Positions 51,638-60,611 of a stretch of 64,000 nt of DNA are shown one piece after another. Source of the DNA: Occultella kanbiaonis (GTDB lineage: Bacteria > Actinomycetota > Actinomycetes > Actinomycetales > Beutenbergiaceae); contig NZ_CP046175.1 of the NCBI RefSeq assembly GCF_009708215.1, positions 2,108,001 to 2,172,000 of the forward strand. The letters run 5' to 3'. The notes under the pieces were generated by a model, which was not told the DNA's origin, did no database searches, and saw nothing but the letters and a program-made list of their open reading frames with translations. The position numbers were made by a program, and so were the translations under genes. Positions within the stretch are counted from its first letter, which is position 1. Each line of letters starts with the position of its first letter.

Positions 51638-52117
51638 TCACGCCGTCGGCGCGCGCCCCCTGGCCATCTCGGTGTCGCGCATCTCGAGCAGCGAGCAGCC
51701 GACGCCGTACGTCACGAAGTCACCGGCCGGCCGCACCCCGACGCCGATCAGGGCGCCCCGCTCCGCGCCGCCGAGCTCCAGCCCGCGGAGCAGCTTCTCC
51801 CGCGCGCCCGGCGGCATCTGCGTGGCCGGGAGGATCTGCGCGACGCCGGCGAACGTGACGGTCGCGGCGGGGATCTGGACCCAGGGCACGAACGGAATGC
51901 GTTTCGGGATCGGAACCGTCGCCGACACCTCGGGGTTCGCCGCCAGATGCTTGGCCTTCCACTCCTGTGTGTTCGTCGTGAACCACAGCACCCGCTCGAC
52001 GACGCACGGCATGACCCCGGCCGTCCGCGCCATCCCGCGCGCCGAGACCATCCCGATCACCATGAAGTTCTGCTTCTCGAGGACACGCCACACGTCGTCC
52101 GTGCTCAGCTCGACCAT
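51638..52117 (-). CDS. pyridoxamine 5'-phosphate oxidase-like (split-barrel) protein
   Basis: A 159-residue flavin-binding split-barrel protein: MVSARGMARTAGVMPCVVERVLWFTTN matches the FMN-phosphate strand pair, and EWKAKHLAANPEVSATVPI the following helix-strand. The VTFAGVAQILP strand is typical. Substrate unknown; members reduce F420-type or heme-type substrates or serve general stress. Strong GAGGAGG site. Confidence 0.7.
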   Translation of the reverse strand: MVELSTDDVWRVLEKQNFMVIGMVSARGMARTAGVMPCVVERVLWFTTNTQEWKAKHLAANPEVSATVPIPKRIPFVPWVQIPAATVTFAGVAQILPATQMPPGAREKLLRGLELGGAERGALIGVGVRPAGDFVTYGVGCSLLEMRDTEMARGRAPTA

Positions 52118-52151
52118 CGGGTGCCTCCTCAGGCCCGGGCGGTGTCAGGTC

Positions 52152-53435
52152 TCACGCTAGTCCTCTGAGCATCCGCAGGCGTCGGACCGCCTCGGTGAGC
52201 ACCTCGGTCGACTTCACGAACGTGAACCGCACGGTCGTGGCCAGCGCGAGATCGGCGTCGGAGCCGGCCCTGGTGAACGCACTCGTCGGCACTCCGACGA
52301 CGCCGGCCAGGCTGGGCAGCTCACGGCACAGGTCCACGCCGGTCTCGATGCCTGTCGGCGCGAGCGAGCCGGCGAGCAGGTCGGCGGCGTCGGCGATCAC
52401 GAAGTAGGTGCCCTGGGGCCGGACCACGGTGAATCCGGCGTCGGTCAGGCCCTCGGTGAGCAGGTCGCGGCGCCGTTGCAGGGACGTCGCCAGGTCGCGC
52501 ACCCAGGTGGAGTCCGGGCCGCTGCCGGTCTCCAGGTCGAGCGCGGTGGCGATCGCCGGCTGGAACGGCGCCCCACTGACGTAGGTGAGGAACTGCTTGA
52601 CGGCGCGGACGGCGTCGACGAGCCCCGCCGGCCCGCTCACCCAGCCGATCTTCCAGCCGGTCAGGGAGAACGTCTTGCCGGACGAGGAGATCGTCAGGGT
52701 GCGCTCGGCCATGCCGGGCAGGGTCGCGATCGGGACGTGGACGGCGCCGTCGTAGGTGAGGTGCTCGTAGACCTCGTCGGTGACCACGACGGCGTCGTAC
52801 CGGGCGGCGAGGCGGGCGATCTCGGTGAGCTCGGTGCGGTTCAGCACGGCGCCGGTCGGGTTGTGCGGGGAGTTGAGCAGCACCACCCGGGTGGCCGAGG
52901 TGAACGCGGCCCGCAGGGCGGTCAGGTCCAGCCGGAAGCCGTCGGCGGGGTCGGTGCCGGGGCGCAGCGGGGCGCTCGTGTGCGTGGCGCCGGCCAGGGC
53001 GATCACCGCGGCGTAGGAGTCGTAGAACGGCTCGAGGGTGAGGACCTCGTCACCGGGACCGGCGAGCGCGAGCACCGCGGCCGCAATCGCCTCGGTGGCA
53101 CCGGCGGTGACCAGGATCTCGGTGTCCGGGTCAAGGGCGATCCCGTAGTGGCGGTCCTGGTGGGCGGCGATCGCCTCACGCAGGACCCGGATCCCCGGTC
53201 CCGGCGGGTACTGGTTGTGCCCGGCCGCGATGGCTGCCGTGGCGGCTGCCTTGACGGTCTCGGGCCCGTCGGCGTCGGGGAAGCCCTGGCCGAGGTTCAG
53301 CGAGCCGGTGCTCGCGGCGAGGGCGGACATCTCCGCGAAGATGGTGGGCCGCGGTGCGCCGGTGGCGCCGAGCAGTCCCGTGGCTGCGGCCACCTCGCGC
53401 CAGCGCCCACGCGGCAGCGCGCTCAGTTCAGCCAT
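52152..53435 (-). CDS. dapC: pyridoxal phosphate aminotransferase, DapC-like
   Basis: A 427-residue class I aminotransferase. LNLGQGFPDADGP start, PLP-lysine in SSSGKTFSLTGWKIGW, NSPHNPTGAVL, DEVYEHLTYDG and the C-terminal VRFTFVKS arginine region. It most resembles actinobacterial N-succinyldiaminopimelate aminotransferase (DapC, Rv0858c type), which would fit with dapF in the lysine pathway, but methionine or kynurenine aminotransferases share these motifs. Probably leaderless (TATTGT 6 nt before ATG). Confidence 0.8.
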   Translation of the reverse strand: MAELSALPRGRWREVAAATGLLGATGAPRPTIFAEMSALAASTGSLNLGQGFPDADGPETVKAAATAAIAAGHNQYPPGPGIRVLREAIAAHQDRHYGIALDPDTEILVTAGATEAIAAAVLALAGPGDEVLTLEPFYDSYAAVIALAGATHTSAPLRPGTDPADGFRLDLTALRAAFTSATRVVLLNSPHNPTGAVLNRTELTEIARLAARYDAVVVTDEVYEHLTYDGAVHVPIATLPGMAERTLTISSSGKTFSLTGWKIGWVSGPAGLVDAVRAVKQFLTYVSGAPFQPAIATALDLETGSGPDSTWVRDLATSLQRRRDLLTEGLTDAGFTVVRPQGTYFVIADAADLLAGSLAPTGIETGVDLCRELPSLAGVVGVPTSAFTRAGSDADLALATTVRFTFVKSTEVLTEAVRRLRMLRGLA

Positions 53436-53441
53436 TCGGTG

Positions 53442-53447
53442 ACAATA
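53442..53447 (-). promoter_or_regulatory. -10 element of a probable leaderless promoter (dapC)
   Basis: TATTGT on the minus strand, 6 nt before the ATG at 53435. The stop of the next upstream gene is only a few bases away, so the promoter overlaps that gene's 3' end. Confidence 0.45.
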
Positions 53448-53453
53448 GCGGCC

Positions 53454-54281
53454 TCACTCACAGCCCGCCCGCCAATCGTCGAGGTCGCGGTGCTTCAGGA
53501 TCAGCGAGAACCCGGACAGGGCGGGATCGTCGCAGAACTCGGCGAAGTCACCGGAGCCGGTGCGGTCGGTGTACTCGATCGCGAACACCGGCCGTCCCGC
53601 GTCGAGATACCGGCTCAGGTCCGCGCACCACCCGTCCGCCGCGCAGTCCTCGGTGACGGCGAAGTCGAAGGAGTCGACGAGGTCGCCCACGAGGTCGGGT
53701 GCGTTCTTCTGCCCGACGGCGAGTCCCCGCTCGTGCGCGGCGCTCGCCCACCACAGGGCGTAGGTGACGGCGTCCGCCCGGGTCAGGTCGAAGCCGGTCT
53801 CGGTGTCGTAGGAGTCGATGTTGTCCGGGTCGACGGCGTCGAAGCCCGCCGCGGCGCACGCGTCCAGCCGTGCCTCCATCAGCGGCGCGAGCAGATCCAG
53901 GCGGCGGATGTCCAGGAAGCGCTCCCCGTCCCAGCCCGGGTACGCCGCCCCGATCACCTCGGCGGGGAACTCGTCGGCATCGTCGCGCCAGTCCTCCCAG
54001 GCGCCCGCGTTGACGTAGCAGATCGTCCGTGCCCCGGCCCCCGAGAGAGCGGCGACCTGCTCGGGCGAGGTGTCCGCGCCGTCGAGGTCGTAGACGGCCA
54101 CGCCGTCGAGGAGCTCGACGCCGGCCGCCGGCTCGGCGGCCAGCACGATCTGCCAGTTCGCGCCGGCCTCGGGGGACCACCGCTGCGGCGCGCCCCCCGC
54201 GCATCCGACGCACCCCGCGGCGAGGGCGAGCACGAGGGCGACGGGTGCCACCCGCCGTCGGCCCCCGCCCGTCCCCACCAC
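53454..54281 (-). CDS. GH114-like (endo-alpha-1,4-polygalactosaminidase family) lipoprotein
   Basis: A 275-residue exported lipoprotein: signal peptide VAPVALVLALAAGC with lipobox LAAGC, then a TIM-barrel domain of the GH114/TM1410 type. Motifs are VAVYDLDGADTS, TICYVNAGAWEDWR, GFDAVDPDNIDSYD (with the acidic residues seen in this family) and VGQKNAPDLVGDLVD. The family includes enzymes that cut polygalactosamine and related secreted glycans. The GTG at 54281 is 6 nt after TACCCT. The substrate is inferred. Confidence 0.8.
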   Translation of the reverse strand: MVGTGGGRRRVAPVALVLALAAGCVGCAGGAPQRWSPEAGANWQIVLAAEPAAGVELLDGVAVYDLDGADTSPEQVAALSGAGARTICYVNAGAWEDWRDDADEFPAEVIGAAYPGWDGERFLDIRRLDLLAPLMEARLDACAAAGFDAVDPDNIDSYDTETGFDLTRADAVTYALWWASAAHERGLAVGQKNAPDLVGDLVDSFDFAVTEDCAADGWCADLSRYLDAGRPVFAIEYTDRTGSGDFAEFCDDPALSGFSLILKHRDLDDWRAGCE

Positions 54282-54287
54282 GGGATC

Positions 54288-54293
54288 AGGGTA
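54288..54293 (-). promoter_or_regulatory. -10 element of a probable leaderless promoter (GH114-like gene)
   Basis: TACCCT on the minus strand, 6 nt before the GTG at 54281. Confidence 0.45.
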
Positions 54294-54422
54294 CGGCCGG
54301 CGCCGGGGCCGGGGACCCGCCGTCGGGCCCTGACTCGGCCCGGACCGAGACACGCCGGGCGGGACACGCCGGGCCCGGTCGGGCTCGCCGGACACCCTCC
54401 CCACAGTGTCCCCGGCTCGACC

Positions 54423-54428
54423 TAGAAT
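54423..54428 (+). promoter_or_regulatory. -10 element of a probable leaderless promoter (dnaE)
   Basis: TAGAAT ends 7 nt before the ATG of dnaE. No ribosome site lies in the gap. Confidence 0.55.
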
Positions 54429-54435
54429 CGCCTGC

Positions 54436-57400
54436 ATGTCCGACGACTTCGTGCACCTCCACGTCCACACCGAGTACTCGATGTTGGACGGGGCGGCGCG
54501 GGTGGACGACCTGTTCAAGGAGGCGCAGCGCCTCGGCCAGTCGGCGGTCGCGACCACGGACCACGGGTACTTGTTCGGCGCCTACGACTTCTGGTCGAAG
54601 GCCCGCAAGTACGGCATCAAGCCGATCATCGGCGTGGAGGCGTACGTCACCCCGGGCACGTCCCGGTTCGACAAGACCCGCGTCCGCTGGGGCGACGCGA
54701 GCCAGGCGGGCGACGACGTCTCCGCGCGTGGTGCGTACACGCACATGACGCTCCTCTCGCGGACCACGCAGGGCATGCACAACCTGTTCCGGATGAGCTC
54801 GCTGGCCTCGCTCGAGGGGCAGCTCGGCAAGTGGCCCCGGATGGACCGGGACCTGCTGTCAACGTACGCCGAAGGCCTGATCGCGACCAGTGGCTGCGCG
54901 TCCGGGGAGATCCAGACCCGGCTGCGCCTGGGGCAGCGCGAGGAGGCGATCCGGGCAGCGGGGGAGTTGCAGGACATCTTCGGCAAGGAGAACTTCTACA
55001 TCGAGATCATGGATCACGGTCTCGACATCGAACGCCGCACGCTCGCCGACCTGATCGAGATCGCCAAGGAGATCGGTGCGCCGCTGCTGGCCACCAACGA
55101 CCTGCACTACACGAAGGAGGAGGACGCCCACGCCCATGAGGCCCTCCTGTGTGTGCAGTCCGGAGCCACGCTGGACGAGCCCACGTACGAGCAGGGCGGC
55201 AAGCGGTTCGCGTTCGGGGGCCAGGGGTACTACCTGAAGTCCGCAGCGCAGATGCGCGAGCTGTTCCGGGACTACCCGGAGGCGTGCGACAACACGCTGC
55301 TCGTGGCCGAGCAGTGCGACGTGACGTTCACCGAGCAGGTCGGCAAGTACATGCCGCACTTCCCGGTGCCCGAGGGTGAGGACGAGATCTCCACCTTCGT
55401 GAAGTCCGTGGAGGTCGGCCTGCACAAGAGGTTCGGCGAGACCGTCCCGGAGGAGGTCCGCAAGCAGGCCGAGTACGAGATCGACATCATCACCTCCAAG
55501 GGCTACGCCGGCTACTACCTGGTGGTCGCGGACTTCATCAACTGGGCCAAGGACAACGGCATCCGCGTCGGGCCGGGCCGTGGCTCCGGCGCCGGGTCGA
55601 TGGCGGCGTACGCGATGAGCATCACCGAGCTCGACCCGCTGAAGAACGGGCTGATCTTCGAGCGGTTCCTCAACCCCGAGCGGATGTCCCTGCCGGACTT
55701 CGACATCGACTTCGACGAGCGTCGCCGCAGCGAGGTCATCAAGTACGTGTCCGACACCTACGGCGAGGACAAGGTCGCCTACATCGTCACGTACGGCACC
55801 ATCAAGGCCAAGCAGGCCCTCAAAGACTCCTCACGGGTGCTCGGCTACCCGTTCGGGATGGGGGAGAAGCTCACCAAGGCGATGCCGCCGGCCGTGATGG
55901 GCAAGGACGTCACGCTCTCGGGCATCTACAACCCGGACGACAAGCGCTACGCGGAGGCGGACGAGTTCCGCAAGGTCGTCGAGATCGACCCGGACGCCCA
56001 GCGGGTGCTCGAGACGGCCCGCGGCCTGGAGAACCTGAAGCGGCAGTGGGGCGTGCACGCGGCGGGCGTCATCATCGCCAGCGAGCCCCTGATCGACATC
56101 ATCCCGATCATGCGCCGCGAGCAGGACGGCGCCATCATCACCCAGATCGACTTCCCGGCCGGGGAGGACCTCGGCCTGGTGAAGATGGACTTCCTCGGGC
56201 TGCGCAACCTGACCATCCTCGACGACGCACTCGAGAACATCGTCGTCAACGGCAAGGAGCCGGTGGTGGTCGAGGACCTGCCGCTGGACGACCGCCCGAC
56301 GTACACCCTGCTCAGCCGCGGGGACACCCTCGGCGTGTTCCAGCTCGACGGCGGCGGCATGCGGTCGCTGCTGCGGCTGATGCGGCCGGACAACTTCGAG
56401 GACATCTCCGCCGTCGGCGCCCTGTACCGGCCCGGCCCGATGGGCGCGAACTCGCACACGAACTACGCCCTGCGCAAGAACGGCCAGCAGGACATCACCC
56501 CGATCCACCCCGAGCTGGCCGAACCGCTCGAGGAGGTCCTCGGCACCACCCATGGCCTGATCGTCTATCAGGAGCAGGTGATGGCGATCGCCCAGCACCT
56601 GGCCGGGTACACGCTCGGGCAGGCCGACCTGCTCCGGCGGGCCATGGGCAAGAAGAAGCGCGAGGTGCTGGACGCCGAGTTCGACAAGTTCAGTTCCGGG
56701 ATGCGCGAGGGCGGCTACTCCGCGAACGCGATCAAGACCCTGTGGGACGTGCTCGTCCCGTTCTCCGACTACGCGTTCAACAAGGCGCACTCGGCCGCGT
56801 ACGGACTGGTCTCCTACTGGACCGCCTACCTCAAGGCGAACTACCCGACCGAGTACATGGCCGCCCTGCTCACCTCGACGCGGGACGACAAGGACAAGTC
56901 GGCGCTCTACCTGAACGAGTGCCGCCGGATGCGCATCACGGTGCTGCCACCGGACGTGAACGCCTCCGCGGCCACGTTCACCCCGGTCGGTACGGACATC
57001 CGGTTCGGCCTCGCCGCCGTGCGCAACGTCGGTGCGAACGTGGTTGCCGCGATCGCCGCCGCCCGCGAGGAGAAGGGGGACTTCACCTCCTTCACGGACT
57101 TCCTCGAGAAGGTGCCTGCGGTGGTCTGCAACAAGCGGACCATCGAGTCCCTGATCAAGGCCGGGGCGTTCGACTCCCTCGGCCACACCCGCCGCGCGCT
57201 GCTGATGGTGCACGAGCAGGCCGTGGACTCGGTGATCGGGGTCAAGCGCAAGGAGGCAGAGGGGCAGTTCGACCTGTTCGCCTCCCTGGGTGGCGGGGAC
57301 GGCGACGGCGGAGGTTTCGCCGTGGAGGTCCCCGACCTTCCCGAGTGGGACAAGAAGCAGAAGCTCGCCTTCGAGCGGGAGATGCTCGGCCTGTACGTGT

Positions 57401-57981
57401 CCGACCACCCGCTCTCCGGCATCGAGCACGTGCTCACCCAGTCGGCGGACGTCTCGATCGCGACGCTCAATGCGGACGAGGCGCGCCCGGACGGGTCCAC
57501 CGTGACGATCGCCGGGCTGATCACGTCCCTGCAGCGCAAGATGTCCAAGCAGGGCAACGCGTGGGCCGCGGTCACGATCGAGGACATGGAGGGCTCGGTC
57601 GAGGTCATGTTCTTCGGTGAGACGTATCTGGCCTACTCGACGATCCTCGCCGAGGACCAGGTGGTGGTGCTGCGCGGGCGGGTCCGGCGCCGGGACGAGG
57701 CCATGCAGCTGCAGGCCATGGAGGTGTCCATCCCGGACGTGTCCGTGGGTGACGACGCGCCGATGATGCTGTCCATCCCGACGAACCGGTGCACCACGCC
57801 GGTGGTGGAGCAGCTCCGCGACATCCTGTCCACGCACCCCGGGGTCACCGAGGTGCACGTGAAGCTCACCTCACCGGGCCGGGCCACCGTGCTCCGGCTC
57901 GAGGACGGGCTGCGGGTGGAGCGGACCCCGGCGCTGTACGGCGACCTGAAGGCGTTGCTCGGGCCAAGCTGCCTGGTCTAG
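54436..57981 (+). CDS. dnaE: DNA polymerase III alpha subunit DnaE1
   Basis: The main replicative polymerase, 1181 residues. N-terminal PHP domain (DDFVHLHVHTEYSMLDGA with metal histidines), palm domain with catalytic Asp423 and Asp425 in PDFDIDFDE and the third Asp at about 585 (KMDFLGLRNL), then finger/beta-binding region with FNKAHSAAYGLVSYWTAYLK, tandem HhH, and a C-terminal OB fold (VTIAGLITSLQRK). No intein. The ATG at 54436 matches the family start. Confidence 0.97.
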   Translation: MSDDFVHLHVHTEYSMLDGAARVDDLFKEAQRLGQSAVATTDHGYLFGAYDFWSKARKYGIKPIIGVEAYVTPGTSRFDKTRVRWGDASQAGDDVSARGAYTHMTLLSRTTQGMHNLFRMSSLASLEGQLGKWPRMDRDLLSTYAEGLIATSGCASGEIQTRLRLGQREEAIRAAGELQDIFGKENFYIEIMDHGLDIERRTLADLIEIAKEIGAPLLATNDLHYTKEEDAHAHEALLCVQSGATLDEPTYEQGGKRFAFGGQGYYLKSAAQMRELFRDYPEACDNTLLVAEQCDVTFTEQVGKYMPHFPVPEGEDEISTFVKSVEVGLHKRFGETVPEEVRKQAEYEIDIITSKGYAGYYLVVADFINWAKDNGIRVGPGRGSGAGSMAAYAMSITELDPLKNGLIFERFLNPERMSLPDFDIDFDERRRSEVIKYVSDTYGEDKVAYIVTYGTIKAKQALKDSSRVLGYPFGMGEKLTKAMPPAVMGKDVTLSGIYNPDDKRYAEADEFRKVVEIDPDAQRVLETARGLENLKRQWGVHAAGVIIASEPLIDIIPIMRREQDGAIITQIDFPAGEDLGLVKMDFLGLRNLTILDDALENIVVNGKEPVVVEDLPLDDRPTYTLLSRGDTLGVFQLDGGGMRSLLRLMRPDNFEDISAVGALYRPGPMGANSHTNYALRKNGQQDITPIHPELAEPLEEVLGTTHGLIVYQEQVMAIAQHLAGYTLGQADLLRRAMGKKKREVLDAEFDKFSSGMREGGYSANAIKTLWDVLVPFSDYAFNKAHSAAYGLVSYWTAYLKANYPTEYMAALLTSTRDDKDKSALYLNECRRMRITVLPPDVNASAATFTPVGTDIRFGLAAVRNVGANVVAAIAAAREEKGDFTSFTDFLEKVPAVVCNKRTIESLIKAGAFDSLGHTRRALLMVHEQAVDSVIGVKRKEAEGQFDLFASLGGGDGDGGGFAVEVPDLPEWDKKQKLAFEREMLGLYVSDHPLSGIEHVLTQSADVSIATLNADEARPDGSTVTIAGLITSLQRKMSKQGNAWAAVTIEDMEGSVEVMFFGETYLAYSTILAEDQVVVLRGRVRRRDEAMQLQAMEVSIPDVSVGDDAPMMLSIPTNRCTTPVVEQLRDILSTHPGVTEVHVKLTSPGRATVLRLEDGLRVERTPALYGDLKALLGPSCLV

Positions 57982-57999
57982 CGGACCGGGGGCCGCCGC

Positions 58000-58344
58000 T
58001 CACTCGAGCCAGGTCGTCACGAACCGTTCGTTGGCGTGGATGTGGATCGCCTCGTACCCGTGCGGGCCGGTCCGGAACGTGTGCGGGGTGTCCGCAGGGG
58101 CCACCAGGATCTGGCCGGCGTGGCCCTCCACCTCGGCGTCGCCGATCCGGAACGTGGCCGAGCCACGGCGGATCAGGAACGTCTCCGCGTACGGATGCTG
58201 ATGCAGGCGGGGGCCGACGCCGGCGCGGGTGGTGGACTCGAGGATCAGCGAGATCCGGGCACCGCCGGGCAGCTCCTCGTAGTTCTCGGCCCAGTCCTCG
58301 CCGTCGGCGCGGCCATCGGCCCGGTTGATCACGAGCGTGTCCAT
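58000..58344 (-). CDS. cupin domain protein
   Basis: A 114-residue single cupin: motif 1 PRLHQHPYAETFLIRRG (metal His, His, Glu) and motif 2 PADTPHTFRTGP (second His). A small beta-barrel that binds a metal; the substrate is unknown. ATG 58344 is 6 nt after TAGCGT. It converges with dnaE with 18 bp between stops. Confidence 0.85.
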   Translation of the reverse strand: MDTLVINRADGRADGEDWAENYEELPGGARISLILESTTRAGVGPRLHQHPYAETFLIRRGSATFRIGDAEVEGHAGQILVAPADTPHTFRTGPHGYEAIHIHANERFVTTWLE

Positions 58345-58350
58345 CACCTC

Positions 58351-58356
58351 ACGCTA
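58351..58356 (-). promoter_or_regulatory. -10 element of a probable leaderless promoter (cupin gene)
   Basis: TAGCGT on the minus strand, 6 nt before the ATG at 58344 (GAGGTG in the gap is too close to act as a ribosome site). Confidence 0.5.
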
Positions 58357-58414
58357 ACGCCGGGTCGCGGCGACCACCAGGGCCGCGGTCGGCCGGGCCC
58401 GGCGAGCCACGCGC

Positions 58415-58666
58415 TCAGGCGGGCCTGACCACCCGGAGCCGCCGGACGCCGTCGGGCAGGTCCACCTCGACGACGTCACCGGGGTGCAGTTGCCGCCCTC
58501 GGCGGGTCTCCACGTCGCCGTTGACGTCGATCGCCTCGTCGGTGAGCAGGTCCCGGGCTCCCGCGCCGTCGTCGGCGATACCGGTGAGCTTGAGGAACTG
58601 GCCGAGGCGGATCATCTCGTCGCGGATCTCGACGTCGGTCGGCTGATCAGGGGTCGGCGTGGCCAT
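58415..58666 (-). CDS. S4-domain RNA-binding protein (YbcJ/YlmH-like)
   Basis: An 83-residue protein with one S4 domain: IRLGQFLKLTGIADDGAGARDLLTDEAIDVNGDVETRRGRQL. This resembles YbcJ-type proteins that bind structured RNA, with an extra acidic N-terminus. ATG at 58666. Exact RNA target unknown. Confidence 0.82.
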   Translation of the reverse strand: MATPTPDQPTDVEIRDEMIRLGQFLKLTGIADDGAGARDLLTDEAIDVNGDVETRRGRQLHPGDVVEVDLPDGVRRLRVVRPA

Positions 58667-58748
58667 CCGGCCAGTATCGCAGCCGCGCCGGGGTCTGAGT
58701 CCGTGCACCGCGGCACCGGGTCCGCGCGCCGCACCACGCGGGCCGGCG

Positions 58749-59132
58749 TCACGAGCCTTCGACGGTCACCCACGCCGCGCGCCACTGCGGTGCCTCGAAC
58801 GGCTCGGCCCAGTAGGCCGTCTCCCGGGCGATCCGGCCATCGCGCAGCTCGAAGATGAACACGCTTCGGTACACGGGGCCGTCATAGTCCAGCGTTGCCT
58901 CGAGGACCACCAGGTCCCCGGCGGACAGCATCCGTCGCGGGGTGATGGTCGGCAGCCCGGGGAACGCCCCGTAGACCGCTCGGCGGTTGACCGCACCAAT
59001 CACCTGTTCGCCGGACTGGGGCCAGTCCATGACGGCGTCCTCGTGGAACAGCTCGTCCATGACCTCGGTCCGCTTGTCATTGAGGCACTGGACGAGCCGC
59101 TCGATGACGGCCCGGTTCTCGATCTCACCCAT
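58749..59132 (-). CDS. SnoaL/NTF2-like protein
   Basis: A 127-residue single NTF2-fold protein: VIERLVQCLNDKRTEVMDELFHEDAVMDWPQSGE, then YDGPVYRSVFIFELRDGRIARETAYWAEP, the typical SnoaL-like ketosteroid isomerase ending. It may be an enzyme or a binding protein. AGGAGG site 5 nt before the ATG. A TAGAAT -10 (59181-59186) would give a leader of about 42 nt. Confidence 0.8.
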   Translation of the reverse strand: MGEIENRAVIERLVQCLNDKRTEVMDELFHEDAVMDWPQSGEQVIGAVNRRAVYGAFPGLPTITPRRMLSAGDLVVLEATLDYDGPVYRSVFIFELRDGRIARETAYWAEPFEAPQWRAAWVTVEGS

Positions 59133-59180
59133 GACGACCTCCTGGCCGCTCCCGCAGCTCCATCGCGTGCGGACGTGCCA

Positions 59181-59186
59181 ATTCTA
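59181..59186 (-). promoter_or_regulatory. candidate -10 element (SnoaL-like gene)
   Basis: TAGAAT on the minus strand, about 48 nt before the ATG at 59132; here a normal leader with a ribosome site is used. Confidence 0.35.
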
Positions 59187-59237
59187 GGTCATATGGGCCT
59201 GGCTTAGCGTGTCTTCGGGCCGGCCTCGTGAACGCCC

Positions 59238-59243
59238 TAGACT
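59238..59243 (+). promoter_or_regulatory. -10 element of a probable leaderless promoter (hisD)
   Basis: TAGACT ends 6 nt before the GTG at 59250 (9 nt before the ATG at 59253). Confidence 0.5.
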
Positions 59244-59249
59244 CTTCAG

Positions 59250-60569
59250 GTGATGCGAACGATCGATCTGCGTGGCCGGGCACTCGGAGCGGCGGAACTG
59301 CGAGCCGTGCTGCCGCGCGCCGAGGTGGACATCGAGGTGGCGACCCAGCGGGTCGCGCCCATCCTGGCGCGGGTCCGCACCGAGGGCGCACCGGCGCTGG
59401 CCGACTACGCCGAGCAGTTCGACGGCGTCCGGCCGGCCAGCCTGCGGGTGCCGCCCGAGGCACTCACCGCCGCGCTCGAGGGCCTCGCCGCCGACGTGCG
59501 GGTGGCACTGACCGAGTCGATCCGGCGCGCCCGGCTCGGCCACGAGGCGCAGCTGCCGACCCCTCGCACCACGGAGTTCGGGCCCGGCGCCCGGGTGCAC
59601 CAGCGCTGGGTGCCGGTGCAGCGCGTCGGCCTGTACGCGCCCGGCGGCCTCGCGCCGCTACCGTCCTCGGTCGTGATGAACGTGGTGGCCGCGCAGGTTG
59701 CGGGCGTGGCGTCGCTCGCCCTGGCGAGCCCGCCGCAGAAGGACCACGACGGCCTTCCGGACCCGACGATCCTGGCGGCGTGCGCGCTGCTCGGGGTCGA
59801 CGAGGTCTACGCCGTTGGCGGCGCCCAGGCGATCGGGATGTTCGCCTACGGGGTGCGCTCGGACCGGCCCGAGGACTCCTGCGAGGCGGTGGACGTCGTC
59901 ACCGGGCCGGGCAACATCTACGTGGCTGCGGCCAAGCGGGCCGTGCTCGGAGTGGTGGGCATCGACGCGGAGGCCGGCACCACGGAGATCGCGGTGCTCG
60001 CCGACTCCGGCGCGGATCCCCGGTTCGTCGCGGCCGACCTGATCTCCCAGGCCGAGCACGATCCCGCCGCCGCGTCCCTGCTGGTCACGGACTCGCCGGC
60101 GCTGGCCGCCGCCGTCGCGGAGGAGATCGAGACCCGCGCCGCCGCAGCCAAGCACAGCGCCCGGATCCGCACGGCCCTGAGTGGCCCCCAGTCCGGTGTG
60201 GTCCTCGTCGACGACGTCGACCACGGCATCGAGGTGGTCAACGCCTACGCCGCCGAGCACCTGGAGATCCAGACCGCCGACGCCGCCGCGGACGCCGAGC
60301 GGATCCGCAACGCGGGTGCGATCTTCGTCGGCCCGTACTCACCGGTGCCGCTCGGGGACTACATCGCGGGCTCGAACCACGTGCTGCCCACCGGCGGCAC
60401 GGCCCGGTACGCGAGCGGCCTCGGTGTGCAGGTCTACCTGAAGTCGGTCCAGGTGATCGACTACGACGAGGCCGGTCTGAAGGAGGTGACGGACGACCTG
60501 ATCGCCCTCGCCGCCGCCGAGGACCTGCCCGCGCACGGTGAGGCCGCCAGGGTGCGCCGGGGCGACTGA
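59250..60569 (+). CDS. hisD: histidinol dehydrogenase HisD
   Basis: Last step of histidine synthesis, oxidising L-histidinol to L-histidine with zinc and NAD. The protein has 439 residues. [73 protein letters not shown] (zinc-site and catalytic His region), [10 protein letters not shown] and [10 protein letters not shown] are all present. GTG start, probably leaderless. No other his gene in the window. Confidence 0.96.
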   Translation: MMRTIDLRGRALGAAELRAVLPRAEVDIEVATQRVAPILARVRTEGAPALADYAEQFDGVRPASLRVPPEALTAALEGLAADVRVALTESIRRARLGHEAQLPTPRTTEFGPGARVHQRWVPVQRVGLYAPGGLAPLPSSVVMNVVAAQVAGVASLALASPPQKDHDGLPDPTILAACALLGVDEVYAVGGAQAIGMFAYGVRSDRPEDSCEAVDVVTGPGNIYVAAAKRAVLGVVGIDAEAGTTEIAVLADSGADPRFVAADLISQAEHDPAAASLLVTDSPALAAAVAEEIETRAAAAKHSARIRTALSGPQSGVVLVDDVDHGIEVVNAYAAEHLEIQTADAAADAERIRNAGAIFVGPYSPVPLGDYIAGSNHVLPTGGTARYASGLGVQVYLKSVQVIDYDEAGLKEVTDDLIALAAAEDLPAHGEAARVRRGD

Positions 60570-60611
60570 GCGGATCCGGCCGACGCCAACCGAGGGCCGG
60601 GAGCTGGAGCG

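Noticed and set aside
54436-57981. Possible intein in dnaE
   Set aside because: The protein is of normal length (1181 residues) and reads through all polymerase motifs without an insert or splice-junction residues.
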